DNA of 42,173 nt from Accumulibacter sp. (GTDB lineage: Bacteria > Pseudomonadota > Gammaproteobacteria > Burkholderiales > Rhodocyclaceae). The position numbers and the translations under genes are program-made. Below are positions 1 through 7,526 of this stretch, piece by piece. Position 1 is the stretch's first letter. The number at the start of each line of letters is the position of its first letter. The stretch is from contig JAEUOJ010000130.1 of assembly GCA_016789495.1 (NCBI GenBank), forward strand, positions 1 through 42,173. The letters run 5' to 3'. Below the pieces are notes generated by a model, which was not told where the DNA came from, ran no database searches, and was given only the letters and a program-made list of their open reading frames with translations.

Positions 1-37
1 CCGGTTCGAAAACTTCGCCAACCCGGCCGGCTACTGA
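1..37 (+). CDS. C-terminal end of an unknown protein (partial)
   Basis: Reading from base 2, the frame gives RFENFANPAGY and stops at TGA 35-37. The codons look like ordinary high-GC coding sequence and the stop faces the convergent transglutaminase-fold gene. Only about 11 residues are visible, so no family can be named. The other frames of this short stretch are not excluded. Confidence 0.3.
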   Translation, partial: RFENFANPAGY

Positions 38-65
38 CGCCCGCGCGACGATCCCGGCAGCGGGG

Positions 66-1433
66 TCAAAACATGCTGCGACTGGCGCTGACGGTGTAAG
101 TCAGCCGACCGGCATCGCTGCTGTCGAACCGGCTGCCGCCCGTTTCAGCCTGCGGCAGGATCAGGAAAGGCAGCGGGCGGTCATTGCCGCCCTGCAGCCG
201 GACGTCGAGCGCGGCGTTGAAGGCGATCCAGTTCATTTCCCAGAAACCGAACAGCAGTTTGCGCAGCACCACCAGCTTGGCATCGCCACTGGTCAGTCGC
301 TCGTCGTGAATCGATTTGCGGACGTCGCAGGGGTCGACCGGAATCCAGCCATAGCTCGGGTTGTAGAACTCGGCGCGGCAATGCTGGCTGCTTTGCAAAT
401 TGCCGGTGGCGCCGAGACCGCCGAACAGTCGGGAGCTGTCGACGCGCAACCCGAAAACCGGCCGCGCCGGAATGCCCATCGAACGGCATAAGGCGACGAA
501 CAGCAGGGCGATGTCGGCGCTCTTGCCACTCAAGCGGTGGCTGTCAAGCATGGCTTCGATATCGCCGCGGCCAATGCCGGCCATTTGCGGGTCGTAGCTG
601 GTGTTGTCGACCACCCAGTCGTAAATTGCCTTGCCCTGGGCCACCGGGTCCTTGATTCGTCCAATCGCCCGCTCGGCGGTCTGCTTCACCAGGCCATCGG
701 TCGGCAACCAAGCGGTGGATTGCAGGCAGCGGCGCAAGACCTCGTTGCGCTCGCCTCCACCCCCGCGGCGAGTGATGTCGAAGTGCCGGTCCTGTCTGGC
801 AACTTGGCTGACGATCTGCAGATACGGCTTGCCGGCGCCCGCTTCCTGCCAGTCGGCGTAGAAGATTTCCAGATCCGACAATGGATCGCGGTAAATGCCG
901 GCGTTGTTGAAATTGCCTTGCCAGGCATGCCCGAGAGAGCGTTGCCAGGTGGTGTCCCTGAACTGCGCCAGCGGCACCCAGACGCGCAGCTTGCCGCGCA
1001 CCTCGTTGATCGCCACTGACGATACCAGCTCGTAGGTCCGCCAGTTGCTGGCCAGTTCCTCGGAGAAATTGAACGTCGGACGTGAATCGGTCGCCGGCGG
1101 CGGGCTGGCGGGTGGGGCCGGCCGTTCGACGACTTGGCGCTCGGCGACCGCCGCCCGTTCGCGACGTAGGGCGTTTTTTTTCCGTTCGCGGCGACTTTCA
1201 TGTCGACCTTCACGTCGACTGGACCGTTCGCCACGTTCGGTTTCGGCACGGGCGCCAGCGCGGCTCCGGGCCGATCCTTTGCTAGTCGAACGGGCGCCGC
1301 TCCGTTCGGACGATTTGGCCGAGCTCGAGGACCGGGCCGGCGCGTCGGTCTTTTTTTTGCGCGCGGCCAAGACCGCCGAAGGAGCAAGAAGGGAAAACAA
1401 TGCCGAAGCAGCGAGGAAAGCACGTCGTTTCAA
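66..1433 (-). CDS. Transglutaminase-fold exported protein with Ser in place of catalytic Cys
   Basis: The protein opens with an export signal (KRRAFLAASALFSLLAPS, then AVLA), followed by a long low-complexity Arg/Ser/Lys/Glu-rich stretch. The C-terminal half is a transglutaminase-like core (COG1305 type): GKSADIALLF, GIPARPVFGLRV, QHCRAEF, and GWIPVDPCD. The His (in QHCRAEF) and Asp (in VDPCD) of the Cys-His-Asp triad are present. The position where this family normally has Cys (GKCAD) is Ser, encoded by AGC at 519-521. The start is chosen at TTG 1433 because GGAGAAG lies just upstream and it begins the signal peptide; the reading frame could also open at TTG 1496, which has no ribosome site. 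It is probably a periplasmic or cell-envelope protein. It may be catalytically dead or use Ser; I cannot tell which. It lies downstream of the PhoH gene on the same strand. Confidence 0.85.
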   Translation of the reverse strand: MKRRAFLAASALFSLLAPSAVLAARKKKTDAPARSSSSAKSSERSGARSTSKGSARSRAGARAETERGERSSRREGRHESRRERKKNALRRERAAVAERQVVERPAPPASPPPATDSRPTFNFSEELASNWRTYELVSSVAINEVRGKLRVWVPLAQFRDTTWQRSLGHAWQGNFNNAGIYRDPLSDLEIFYADWQEAGAGKPYLQIVSQVARQDRHFDITRRGGGGERNEVLRRCLQSTAWLPTDGLVKQTAERAIGRIKDPVAQGKAIYDWVVDNTSYDPQMAGIGRGDIEAMLDSHRLSGKSADIALLFVALCRSMGIPARPVFGLRVDSSRLFGGLGATGNLQSSQHCRAEFYNPSYGWIPVDPCDVRKSIHDERLTSGDAKLVVLRKLLFGFWEMNWIAFNAALDVRLQGGNDRPLPFLILPQAETGGSRFDSSDAGRLTYTVSASRSMF

Positions 1434-1510
1434 TGGCTTCTCCGGTAAGCGTGGGGTCGGTGTCGCACGGAGCGGGACCGTCGTGCGGCAGCCCAAAACG
1501 ACCGAGCCGC

Positions 1511-1550
1511 GTCATATGACACGGCCCGATAAGTGCCGGAAATTATAACA
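1511..1550 (-). promoter_or_regulatory. Possible extended -10 promoter plus palindrome before the transglutaminase-fold gene
   Basis: On the minus strand a perfect TATAAT (1547 to 1542) is preceded by TGT, matching an extended -10 element. It overlaps the stop codon of the PhoH gene. A perfect 10-base palindrome, GTCATATGAC, lies at 1511-1520, just inside the predicted transcript, and could be an operator. No good -35 is visible. The downstream gene may therefore have its own promoter as well as read-through from phoH. Confidence 0.35.
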
Positions 1551-2961
1551 CCTCGCCGGCGTAGTCGGCCAGCCGAGAACGTTCACCACGCTGCAAGGTG
1601 ACGTGGCCGGCATGGCGCCAGCCTTTGAATCGGTCGACGACGTAGGTCAACCCGGAACTGCCTTCGGTCAGATACGGGGTGTCGATCTGCGCGATGTTGC
1701 CGAGACAGATGACCTTGGTGCCGGGGCCGGCACGGGTGATCAGGGTTTTCATCTGCTTCGGCGTCAAATTCTGCGCTTCGTCGATGATCAGATATTTGTT
1801 GAGGAAGGTTCGACCGCGCATGAAGTTCAGCGACTTGATCTTGATCCGCCGTTGCAACAGGTCGCGGGCCGCCGCCCTGCCCCAATCACCGCCTTCCGCT
1901 TCGCCACCGCCGTGGTTGAGCACTTCGAGATTGTCTTCGAGCGCGCCCATCCACGGTCCCATTTTCTCCTCTTCGGTACCCGGCAGAAAACCGATGTCCT
2001 CGCCGACCGGCACGGTCACCCGGGTCATGATGATTTCGCCATAGCGTTGCTGCTCGAGGACTTGCGTCAGCCCGGCGGCGAGCGTCAACAGCGTCTTGCC
2101 AGTGCCGGCTTGACCGAGCAAAGTGACGAAGTCGATCTCGGGGTTCATCAACAGGTTGAAAGCAAAATTCTGTTCACGGTTGCGGGCGACGATTCCCCAC
2201 ACACTGTGGCGCTGATGACTGTAGTCGGTCAGCGTTTCGATCTCGGCGGTCGGGCCATCGATGGTATGAACGATCGCCTGGAAGGGCGGTGGGCCGTGTT
2301 GATAAACGAACTGGTTGATCAACAATTGACTGCACAGCGGGCCGGTGATGCGGTATTGCGTATGGCCGTCCTTTTTCCAGGATTCCATCCCCTGGCCATG
2401 ATGATCCCAAAAATCGGCCGCCAGTTCGTGCATCCCGGTGTACAGCAGATCCGTGTCTTCGAGAACTTTGTCGTTGAAGTAATCCTGCGCCGACAGCCCG
2501 AGCGTGCGCGCCTTGATACGCATGTTGATGTCTTTGGAGACCAGGATCACCGGACGATCGGCATGTTGACGCTGCAGGTGGATCAGCACCGCCAGAATCT
2601 GGTTGTCGGCCTTGGCGGTGGGCAGCGCCGCCGGCAGTTCGCCGGCCATGGCCTCGGTCTGCAGGAACAACCGGCCGCTGGCCAGTTTGCGAGACGGGCC
2701 GAGCAGCGGCACACCCTGGGCAATCCGGCCATCGACACTGTTGATGATCTCGTCGAGAGTACGGGTCACCTGTCGGGCATTGCGCGCGATTTCCGAAATG
2801 CCTTTCTTGTGATTGTCCAGTTCCTCGAGAGTCATCATCGGCAGGAACAGGTCATGCTCTTCGAAGCGGTAGACGCTGCTCGGGTCATGCAGCAGCACGT
2901 TGGTATCGAGCACGAACAACTTGTGCGGCGGTGCTGACGACGGGGAGTTTTGATCGGACAT
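1543..2961 (-). CDS. PIN-PhoH family ATPase (PhoH2/YlaK type)
   Basis: The N-terminus is a PIN nuclease domain (KLFVLDTNVLLHDP, with acidic positions continuing through MTLEELDNHKKG). The C-terminal half is a PhoH P-loop ATPase with Walker A GQAGTGKT and Walker B YLIIDEAQNL. This PIN plus PhoH order is the PhoH2 architecture, known in other bacteria as RNA helicase/ribonuclease proteins that may be linked to toxin-antitoxin function. The start is set at ATG 2961, about 472 residues; an upstream TTG at 2994 is in frame but would nearly abut the bcp stop. It lies 34 bases downstream of bcp, so the two are probably co-transcribed. The family assignment is firm; the cellular role here is not established. 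Confidence 0.93.
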   Translation of the reverse strand: MSDQNSPSSAPPHKLFVLDTNVLLHDPSSVYRFEEHDLFLPMMTLEELDNHKKGISEIARNARQVTRTLDEIINSVDGRIAQGVPLLGPSRKLASGRLFLQTEAMAGELPAALPTAKADNQILAVLIHLQRQHADRPVILVSKDINMRIKARTLGLSAQDYFNDKVLEDTDLLYTGMHELAADFWDHHGQGMESWKKDGHTQYRITGPLCSQLLINQFVYQHGPPPFQAIVHTIDGPTAEIETLTDYSHQRHSVWGIVARNREQNFAFNLLMNPEIDFVTLLGQAGTGKTLLTLAAGLTQVLEQQRYGEIIMTRVTVPVGEDIGFLPGTEEEKMGPWMGALEDNLEVLNHGGGEAEGGDWGRAAARDLLQRRIKIKSLNFMRGRTFLNKYLIIDEAQNLTPKQMKTLITRAGPGTKVICLGNIAQIDTPYLTEGSSGLTYVVDRFKGWRHAGHVTLQRGERSRLADYAGEVL

Positions 2962-2995
2962 GCGGAGGCTTTCCGTTTTTGGGGTCAACGACAAC

Positions 2996-3457
2996 TCAAA
3001 GGCGACGCACCGCGTCGAGCACTTGCTGCGCGTGCCCGGCGACTTTCAGACCGCGCCACTCGCTACGCAACACCCCATGGCGATCGATGACAAACGTGCT
3101 GCGCTCGACGCCGCGCACATCCTTACCGTACATTTTTTTCTGCTTGATCACCCCGAAACGCTGGCAAAGCACTTCGTCGGCGTCCGAAAGTAGCGCGAAA
3201 GGCAATTGCTGCTTGGCCTTGAAATTTTCGTGCGATTTCAGGCTGTCACGCGAAACGCCGACGACCGTCGCTCCAGCCGCGTCGAATTGATCGTGCAGAT
3301 CACGAAAATCCTGCGCTTCGCTGGTGCAGCCGGGCGTGCTGTCCTTAGGATAAAAATAAAGCACCACAATACGCCCACGGTGCGCCGACAAGGTGAAGGT
3401 CTGGTCACCGGTGGCCGGCAAGCTGAAATCGTCTACGCTCTGGTCGATCATCCTCAC
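2996..3457 (-). CDS. bcp: Thioredoxin-dependent thiol peroxidase Bcp (peroxiredoxin)
   Basis: This is a peroxiredoxin of the Bcp/PrxQ class that reduces hydroperoxides in the cytoplasm. The peroxidatic Cys is in the motif YPKDSTPGCTSEAQDF. The resolving Cys found five residues later in E. coli Bcp is absent here (SEAQDF instead of a Cys). The only other Cys is in VLCQRFG, so the protein would work as an atypical 2-Cys or 1-Cys enzyme. At about 153 residues its length is normal. The start is either GTG 3457 or ATG 3451, and the sequence does not decide between them. It is followed closely by the PIN-PhoH gene. Confidence 0.95.
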   Translation of the reverse strand: MRMIDQSVDDFSLPATGDQTFTLSAHRGRIVVLYFYPKDSTPGCTSEAQDFRDLHDQFDAAGATVVGVSRDSLKSHENFKAKQQLPFALLSDADEVLCQRFGVIKQKKMYGKDVRGVERSTFVIDRHGVLRSEWRGLKVAGHAQQVLDAVRRL

Positions 3458-3553
3458 AGCTTTCGTCAGTAAAACTCGGATTGTGGCAGGAAAGCGCTGC
3501 GCTTGGCAGGACCGGCCAAGACTCAGCCCCCTTGACTACCCCTTGGCCGCCAG

Positions 3554-4489
3554 TCAAAGCAGCAACAACACGCTCAACGACAAAGCGTGGCCGTTGGCGG
3601 CGACGATGGTCCATTTGATCGCCGGCGCCAAGCGGGCCGGCTGAGCGGCCGCGGTCCACAATCGTCGTGCCGCCGCGACACTGGCGGCGGCCGGCAGCAG
3701 CGCCAGCAGGGCCGCGACCGGCAAGTGCCCGAAAAAGACCATCGTCGCCAACCAGCCATACGCCAACCCGGCAAGCACCAAGTACCCCCAGCGTGCCTTG
3801 GCCACCCCCAGGCGGACGACCACGGTGTGTTTCCCGCAGGCGGCATCGGCCTTGCAGTCCGGAAATTGGTTGATGTACAACACGTTGGCGACCAGCAGGC
3901 CAAAAGCCGGCCCACTGGCCAACGGCGCGAAGGCAAAAGCGCCACGTTGCACGAAATCGCTGCCGACGACCACCAGCAACCAGGCAGCGGCGATGGCCAA
4001 TTCGCCGAGACCCCGGCTTTGCAGTTTCAACGGCGGCGCCGAATAGGCCCAGCCGATCAGCAGGCCGACCAGACCGATCAACAGCAGCCCGGCACCACTG
4101 ACCGCGGCCAGCCAAATCCCGGCGGGGATCACCGCCGCAATCAAGCCGTAGCCGAAACATCGCATCGCAGCCGGAGTCAGCACGTGGTTCTGAATCAGGC
4201 GACTGCCGCCAGTGAATGGATAGAGCCGATCGACGTTCACCGCATCGGTACCGGACAAGGCATCGTAATAGTCGTTGATCACATTCGCGCCGGCATGGAC
4301 AAGCAGCGCCAGACACAGCGTGACCGCCGCCCGTGGCAGGTCGATGCCTGTTCCCGACCAGGCGGCGGTGGCCAGCCCCAGCAGACCGCCGAGCAGGGTC
4401 ACCGACAGAAACGCCGGTCGGGTGGCCGCGAAGTAGCGGCGCAGGGGATGACGCAAGGCAACCGGGGTCGGTTCACGAATTGTGTTCAT
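3554..4489 (-). CDS. UbiA-family membrane prenyltransferase (MenA-like)
   Basis: The protein is strongly hydrophobic with about eight or nine membrane segments over 311 residues. The first Asp-rich motif is NDYYDALSGTD, near residue 72. The second is NQFPDCKADAACGKHT, near residue 208, resembling the second motif of 1,4-dihydroxynaphthoate and related aromatic prenyltransferases. The family moves a polyprenyl chain onto an aromatic or quinone-precursor ring at the membrane. No menaquinone genes lie nearby, so the substrate is unknown; MenA is only the closest pattern. It sits about 96 bases upstream of bcp on the same strand. Confidence 0.9.
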   Translation of the reverse strand: MNTIREPTPVALRHPLRRYFAATRPAFLSVTLLGGLLGLATAAWSGTGIDLPRAAVTLCLALLVHAGANVINDYYDALSGTDAVNVDRLYPFTGGSRLIQNHVLTPAAMRCFGYGLIAAVIPAGIWLAAVSGAGLLLIGLVGLLIGWAYSAPPLKLQSRGLGELAIAAAWLLVVVGSDFVQRGAFAFAPLASGPAFGLLVANVLYINQFPDCKADAACGKHTVVVRLGVAKARWGYLVLAGLAYGWLATMVFFGHLPVAALLALLPAAASVAAARRLWTAAAQPARLAPAIKWTIVAANGHALSLSVLLLL

Positions 4490-4695
4490 TGGCGGATCGA
4501 TCCGGGCGGCGGATGATCAGCGACACCGCGCGGCGTTGCTGACGAGTTTATCGTCGACGAGAGTCTAGCCGACGCCGGGCGGATGATAAACCATGCCGCG
4601 TTTTGCTCCTGAACGTCAAACGGCCTGGCCGCCTGCCGGGCCAGACCAACCCGACGGCGGGAGGGAGGACGACGATGGCGGAATATTTGCCGACG

Positions 4696-4730
4696 TTTCA
4701 CGCGCATCGCCTTCACCTTTGCGCGTGAAA
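4696..4730 (-). terminator. Hairpin in the 4490-4791 intergenic gap
   Basis: A perfect 11-base inverted repeat (TTTCACGCGCA at 4696-4706, TGCGCGTGAAA at 4720-4730) with a 13-base loop lies about 60 bases beyond the stop of the EF-hand-like gene. No T-run follows on the minus strand, so it may be a stem that stabilises the 3' end or an operator, not a classic terminator. The rest of the 302-base gap holds only weak -10-like sequence upstream of the prenyltransferase gene (TAGACT near 4570). Confidence 0.35.
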
Positions 4731-4791
4731 CTCGGGAACATCGGTCGCTCGCCCCCCGCTTCTTTCGCGTCCACCCAGCCCGCCTGACTGG

Positions 4792-5769
4792 CTAGACGGC
4801 GAAATCGACCTGTTGCAACGAACCGACGGCACCGTTCTCATGCAGGAACAGCCCCGAGGCGCGAATCTGCGCCAGTGTGCGGTTGGTCGAATCGGTGAGG
4901 GTGAACGGCGTTTCTGCCGACCCGAGATACAGCGCGCCAAGGCCTTGCTCAGGGAGTGTACGCAACGTTTGCGGCCCGTCGCCACCCGACCAGAGCCGCA
5001 GTTTGGCGAAGGCGGCGTCGGCTTCGTCGATCCAACGGTTGCCGTCGTCGTCGAGCCGCGCGAGATCGGCGAAGCCGTCGCCCGAGGCGGCACCAAACAG
5101 TTCGCCGCCATGGGTGATCCGGCCGTTGCTGTCACGGTCGACCACCAGATAGGCGCTGCCACCGCCGAGCTGGGGCATCATCACATCAACCCCGTCTTGA
5201 TCGAGATCAAAGGCGAAATGTCTGCCGGCCAGTTGTACCGCGTCACCAGCAAAGTTGACCACCAACGGGTCCCGCAATTTCAGACGGCTGCTCACCACCT
5301 GTTGACTGGTGAAGAGGAGGTCGCGACCCATCGACAGATCGAGCGAGAAATCGAGCGAACGGCCGTCGGCGGTGAGGATCAATCCATGGGCCGTAAAGTC
5401 GCTGCTTTCGTGCTCGTGGATCATTTCGTTTCTTTGCGCCTGCCAGGAAATCTGCCATTGAGATCCCTGTTCGTCGACAGATGTCCGCTCACTCGATCTC
5501 ATTCCATCGACACGCCGCGACAAGCATGGTTCGTTCATCGCGACGCCCTGCCTCCCGGCAAGTAAAGCCAGCATCCTTGTCAGCAGTGCAGCGATCAGCG
5601 AAACCAGCCTAAAGCGTTCATTGTCCGCCAAACTAGGCAACACAGGTTGATCGACCGTTAGTTTATTGAATAAATTACTGAAAGTTGGCAAATCGTGATA
5701 ATCGATCTCGTGCACTTGGCGGTAGTCGTGGCTGGCACTCAAGACCACGGTGGCTTGCTCGATCTTCAT
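4792..5769 (-). CDS. Unassigned protein with EF-hand-like calcium loops
   Basis: The protein is 325 residues with no signal peptide. The N-terminal third has no recognisable fold. The C-terminal half has calcium-loop sequences: FDLDQDGVDVMMP (about residues 195-207), VVDRDSNGRITHGGELFG (about 218-235) and LDDDGNRWIDEADAAF (about 248-263). These D-x-D/N-x-D/N-G loops resemble segments found near the ends of RTX-type or cell-surface proteins and in a family of uncharacterised bacterial proteins. A good ribosome site, AGGAG, lies six bases before ATG 5769. Calcium binding is inferred from the loops alone. The gene stands alone between two gaps, and I do not recognise its function. Confidence 0.7.
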   Translation of the reverse strand: MKIEQATVVLSASHDYRQVHEIDYHDLPTFSNLFNKLTVDQPVLPSLADNERFRLVSLIAALLTRMLALLAGRQGVAMNEPCLSRRVDGMRSSERTSVDEQGSQWQISWQAQRNEMIHEHESSDFTAHGLILTADGRSLDFSLDLSMGRDLLFTSQQVVSSRLKLRDPLVVNFAGDAVQLAGRHFAFDLDQDGVDVMMPQLGGGSAYLVVDRDSNGRITHGGELFGAASGDGFADLARLDDDGNRWIDEADAAFAKLRLWSGGDGPQTLRTLPEQGLGALYLGSAETPFTLTDSTNRTLAQIRASGLFLHENGAVGSLQQVDFAV

Positions 5770-6935
5770 CGTCGGCTCCTGGCAGGTAACACACGGCTTG
5801 CTGCAAAAGCCGTGCCATAGACAGAGTACGGTCGTTTGCCGGCGATTCTTTCCAAAAGCGGCAAGCGCTGCCGGAAGGCGGCAACAATCCCCGGCAAGAA
5901 GCGGCTAAAAACTCGCTGGAACTCAAGTCGCCGTCTAAACTGCCGTTGATAGCTGCTGAAGATTGATTTATCGATGCAACGGTTGTTCCGCCGCATCGAG
6001 AGCCAAGAACATGACCTTCATCCTTTGCCCCCTTGACGGCAGCACTCCCCACTTGCCCTGCGGTTGGCAAGCGAGCGTTCCATCGATCCAGCTGGCGCTG
6101 GCGATTGACCCCGGCCAGGTGCGGGCAGCCGCCGATGAACTGCCTCCTCTGTCGCCAATGCCACTGCGGGACGTGTCGATGCGCAGCGCGTGCCGCATCG
6201 AGCAGAACGTCTCGACAATCGCTTCGGCGGTGACCGCGATCCGCCGCGAGGAAATTCAATCACAGAGCTGGCGAACCCGGTCACAAGCGCTGCGCGACCT
6301 AGCCGGGTTTTATATCCACAACGACCGGCATGATGACCTCATCGGTGTGCGCGGCACCGCCCGGCCCCAGAATGGCAACCCGCACATCCCGCTGTTGATC
6401 GGTGGGCAGCGCACCAGCGATCCGCCTGACGATCAGGCACCTGTCGGCATGCTGTCTTTCAGCAAGCAGCGATGCCGCCAGCGCAGCGGCATTTTGCTGC
6501 AGACCGATTGGCAACGGACTGAGCGTGCAGTCTTTCTCCTGGCGCGCGACTCGACAAGACCAGCGACGCCACCGGTGGCAGCCCATTGACCCATACACCA
6601 CAAACGGTGCGCAAATTCCTGCTCTGGCCGCCGCGGCCCCGGTTCGGGCGGCCACTCGGCGGCGAAGGCCAATGGTCAAGCCACCGCAAAACCGGACTCG
6701 CGACGATCGCGCCAGCCCGACAGGCGCTTGGCTACGCGATCGTCAAGCCGCCGCTGCCCAAGCCACACAGCGGTTGCCGCTGGCAATTTTCAGCCCGGGG
6801 AAACCCTCTGTTCGACCGTCGTCACGCCGACCCGGCAGCGGATACGCCCGCTTTGCCAAGTCGAGATCGCTTCACGAAGAATGAATGCACATTCCAGGTC
6901 AACGCGGTCTTTCGTTTTTGAGCGCGCGATCATTG
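5770..6935. other. Long intergenic stretch without a convincing gene
   Basis: About 1.17 kb. Open frames exist on both strands, but none has a ribosome site together with a recognisable fold or start context. The minus-strand frames near 6300-6680 read like broken coding sequence (for example the run ending in PVVVDIKPG at 6299), switching frame several times, which could be a decayed gene. A dispersed-repeat core lies at 6702-6730. The last part holds the putative promoter at 6918-6946. Nothing else can be supported. Confidence 0.4.
6640..6740 (+). repeat. Probable dispersed-repeat copy 4 (right half)
   Basis: The segment 6702-6723 matches 23955-23976 of repeat copy 1 at 20 of 22 positions and ends in a similar CCGACAG. 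The left half is not clearly conserved, so the left boundary is a guess. It lies upstream of the signalling operon, in the gap before the YfiR-like gene. Confidence 0.4.
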
Positions 6936-6946
6936 ATGGATATAGC
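6918..6946 (+). promoter_or_regulatory. Putative sigma-70 promoter before the YfiR-like gene
   Basis: TTGAGC at 6918-6923 and TATAGC at 6941-6946 are separated by exactly 17 bases. The start site would be near 6953. If real, transcription would begin downstream of ATG 6936, favouring one of the later starts of the gene. An AAGGAG ribosome site follows at 6962-6967. Confidence 0.35.
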
Positions 6947-7526
6947 GTTTTTTTGCAAACGAAGGAGTTTCATTACCAGCCATCTCGGCATGCTGGGCAA
7001 CATGGTGTTGGCGCTCGTCTGCTCGATAGCGGCCGCAGCGGAGCACAGGTCGGTCGATGAAGACGCGGTCAAGGCCGCTTATGTCTATAACTTCGCAAAA
7101 TTCGTCGACTGGCCCGATGAACTTTGGAGCAAATCGACCACCGTGCGCGTGTGCGCTACCGGTGCGCGCAACGCCTTTTTTCATGCCCTGACCGCTCTCG
7201 ATCCCCGGTTGTCGATTCGCGGCAAGGAGATCGAGGTGCGGACGATTAGCCGAGCGCATGAAGCGGCGCATTGCCACCTGCTGGTCGTCACCGGCAGCGA
7301 ATCGGTCGGCGAATGGCTGCGCCATGCTCGAACCTTGCCGGTGCTCACCGTCGGCGACGCCGAAGGATTCGCGACAGTCGGCGGCGTCATCGGCCTGTTT
7401 GTCGAAAGAGGAAAAGTGAAGTTCGAAATCAATCAGGACGCCGCCCTGCGCGCCGGCATCAAACTCAGTTCGCGCTTGGTGAAATTGGCGCGACCGGTCA
7501 AGGACGACTCGAAAGACAGCCGATGA
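6936..7526 (+). CDS. YfiR-like (DUF4154) periplasmic protein
   Basis: The protein is a signal peptide (KRRSF, then [17 protein letters not shown]) followed by a DUF4154/YfiR domain: [18 protein letters not shown], a Cys in VRVCATG, a second Cys in AHCHLLVV, and a C-terminal [23 protein letters not shown]. The two Cys match the conserved disulphide pair of this family. In Pseudomonas, YfiR is a periplasmic repressor that binds the sensor domain of the CHASE8 diguanylate cyclase YfiN. The start is uncertain. ATG 6936 gives a basic n-region; ATG 6990 and 7002 are later; ATT 6972 sits four bases behind AAGGAG. The stop overlaps the next gene's start (ATGA at 7523-7526), so it is probably coupled to the CHASE8 kinase. 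Confidence 0.9.
   Translation: MDIAFFCKRRSFITSHLGMLGNMVLALVCSIAAAAEHRSVDEDAVKAAYVYNFAKFVDWPDELWSKSTTVRVCATGARNAFFHALTALDPRLSIRGKEIEVRTISRAHEAAHCHLLVVTGSESVGEWLRHARTLPVLTVGDAEGFATVGGVIGLFVERGKVKFEINQDAALRAGIKLSSRLVKLARPVKDDSKDSR

Noticed and set aside
1603-2937. Large plus-strand frame of 444 codons opposite the PhoH gene
   Set aside because: It is the antisense shadow of a strongly conserved gene; its sequence has no known fold and only mirrors GC-rich codons.
7271-7522. Longer N-terminus for the CHASE8 kinase starting at 7271
   Set aside because: It overlaps the YfiR-like gene over 250 bases in another frame and the added residues are Arg-rich without conservation. ATG 7523 gives a normal membrane-kinase start.
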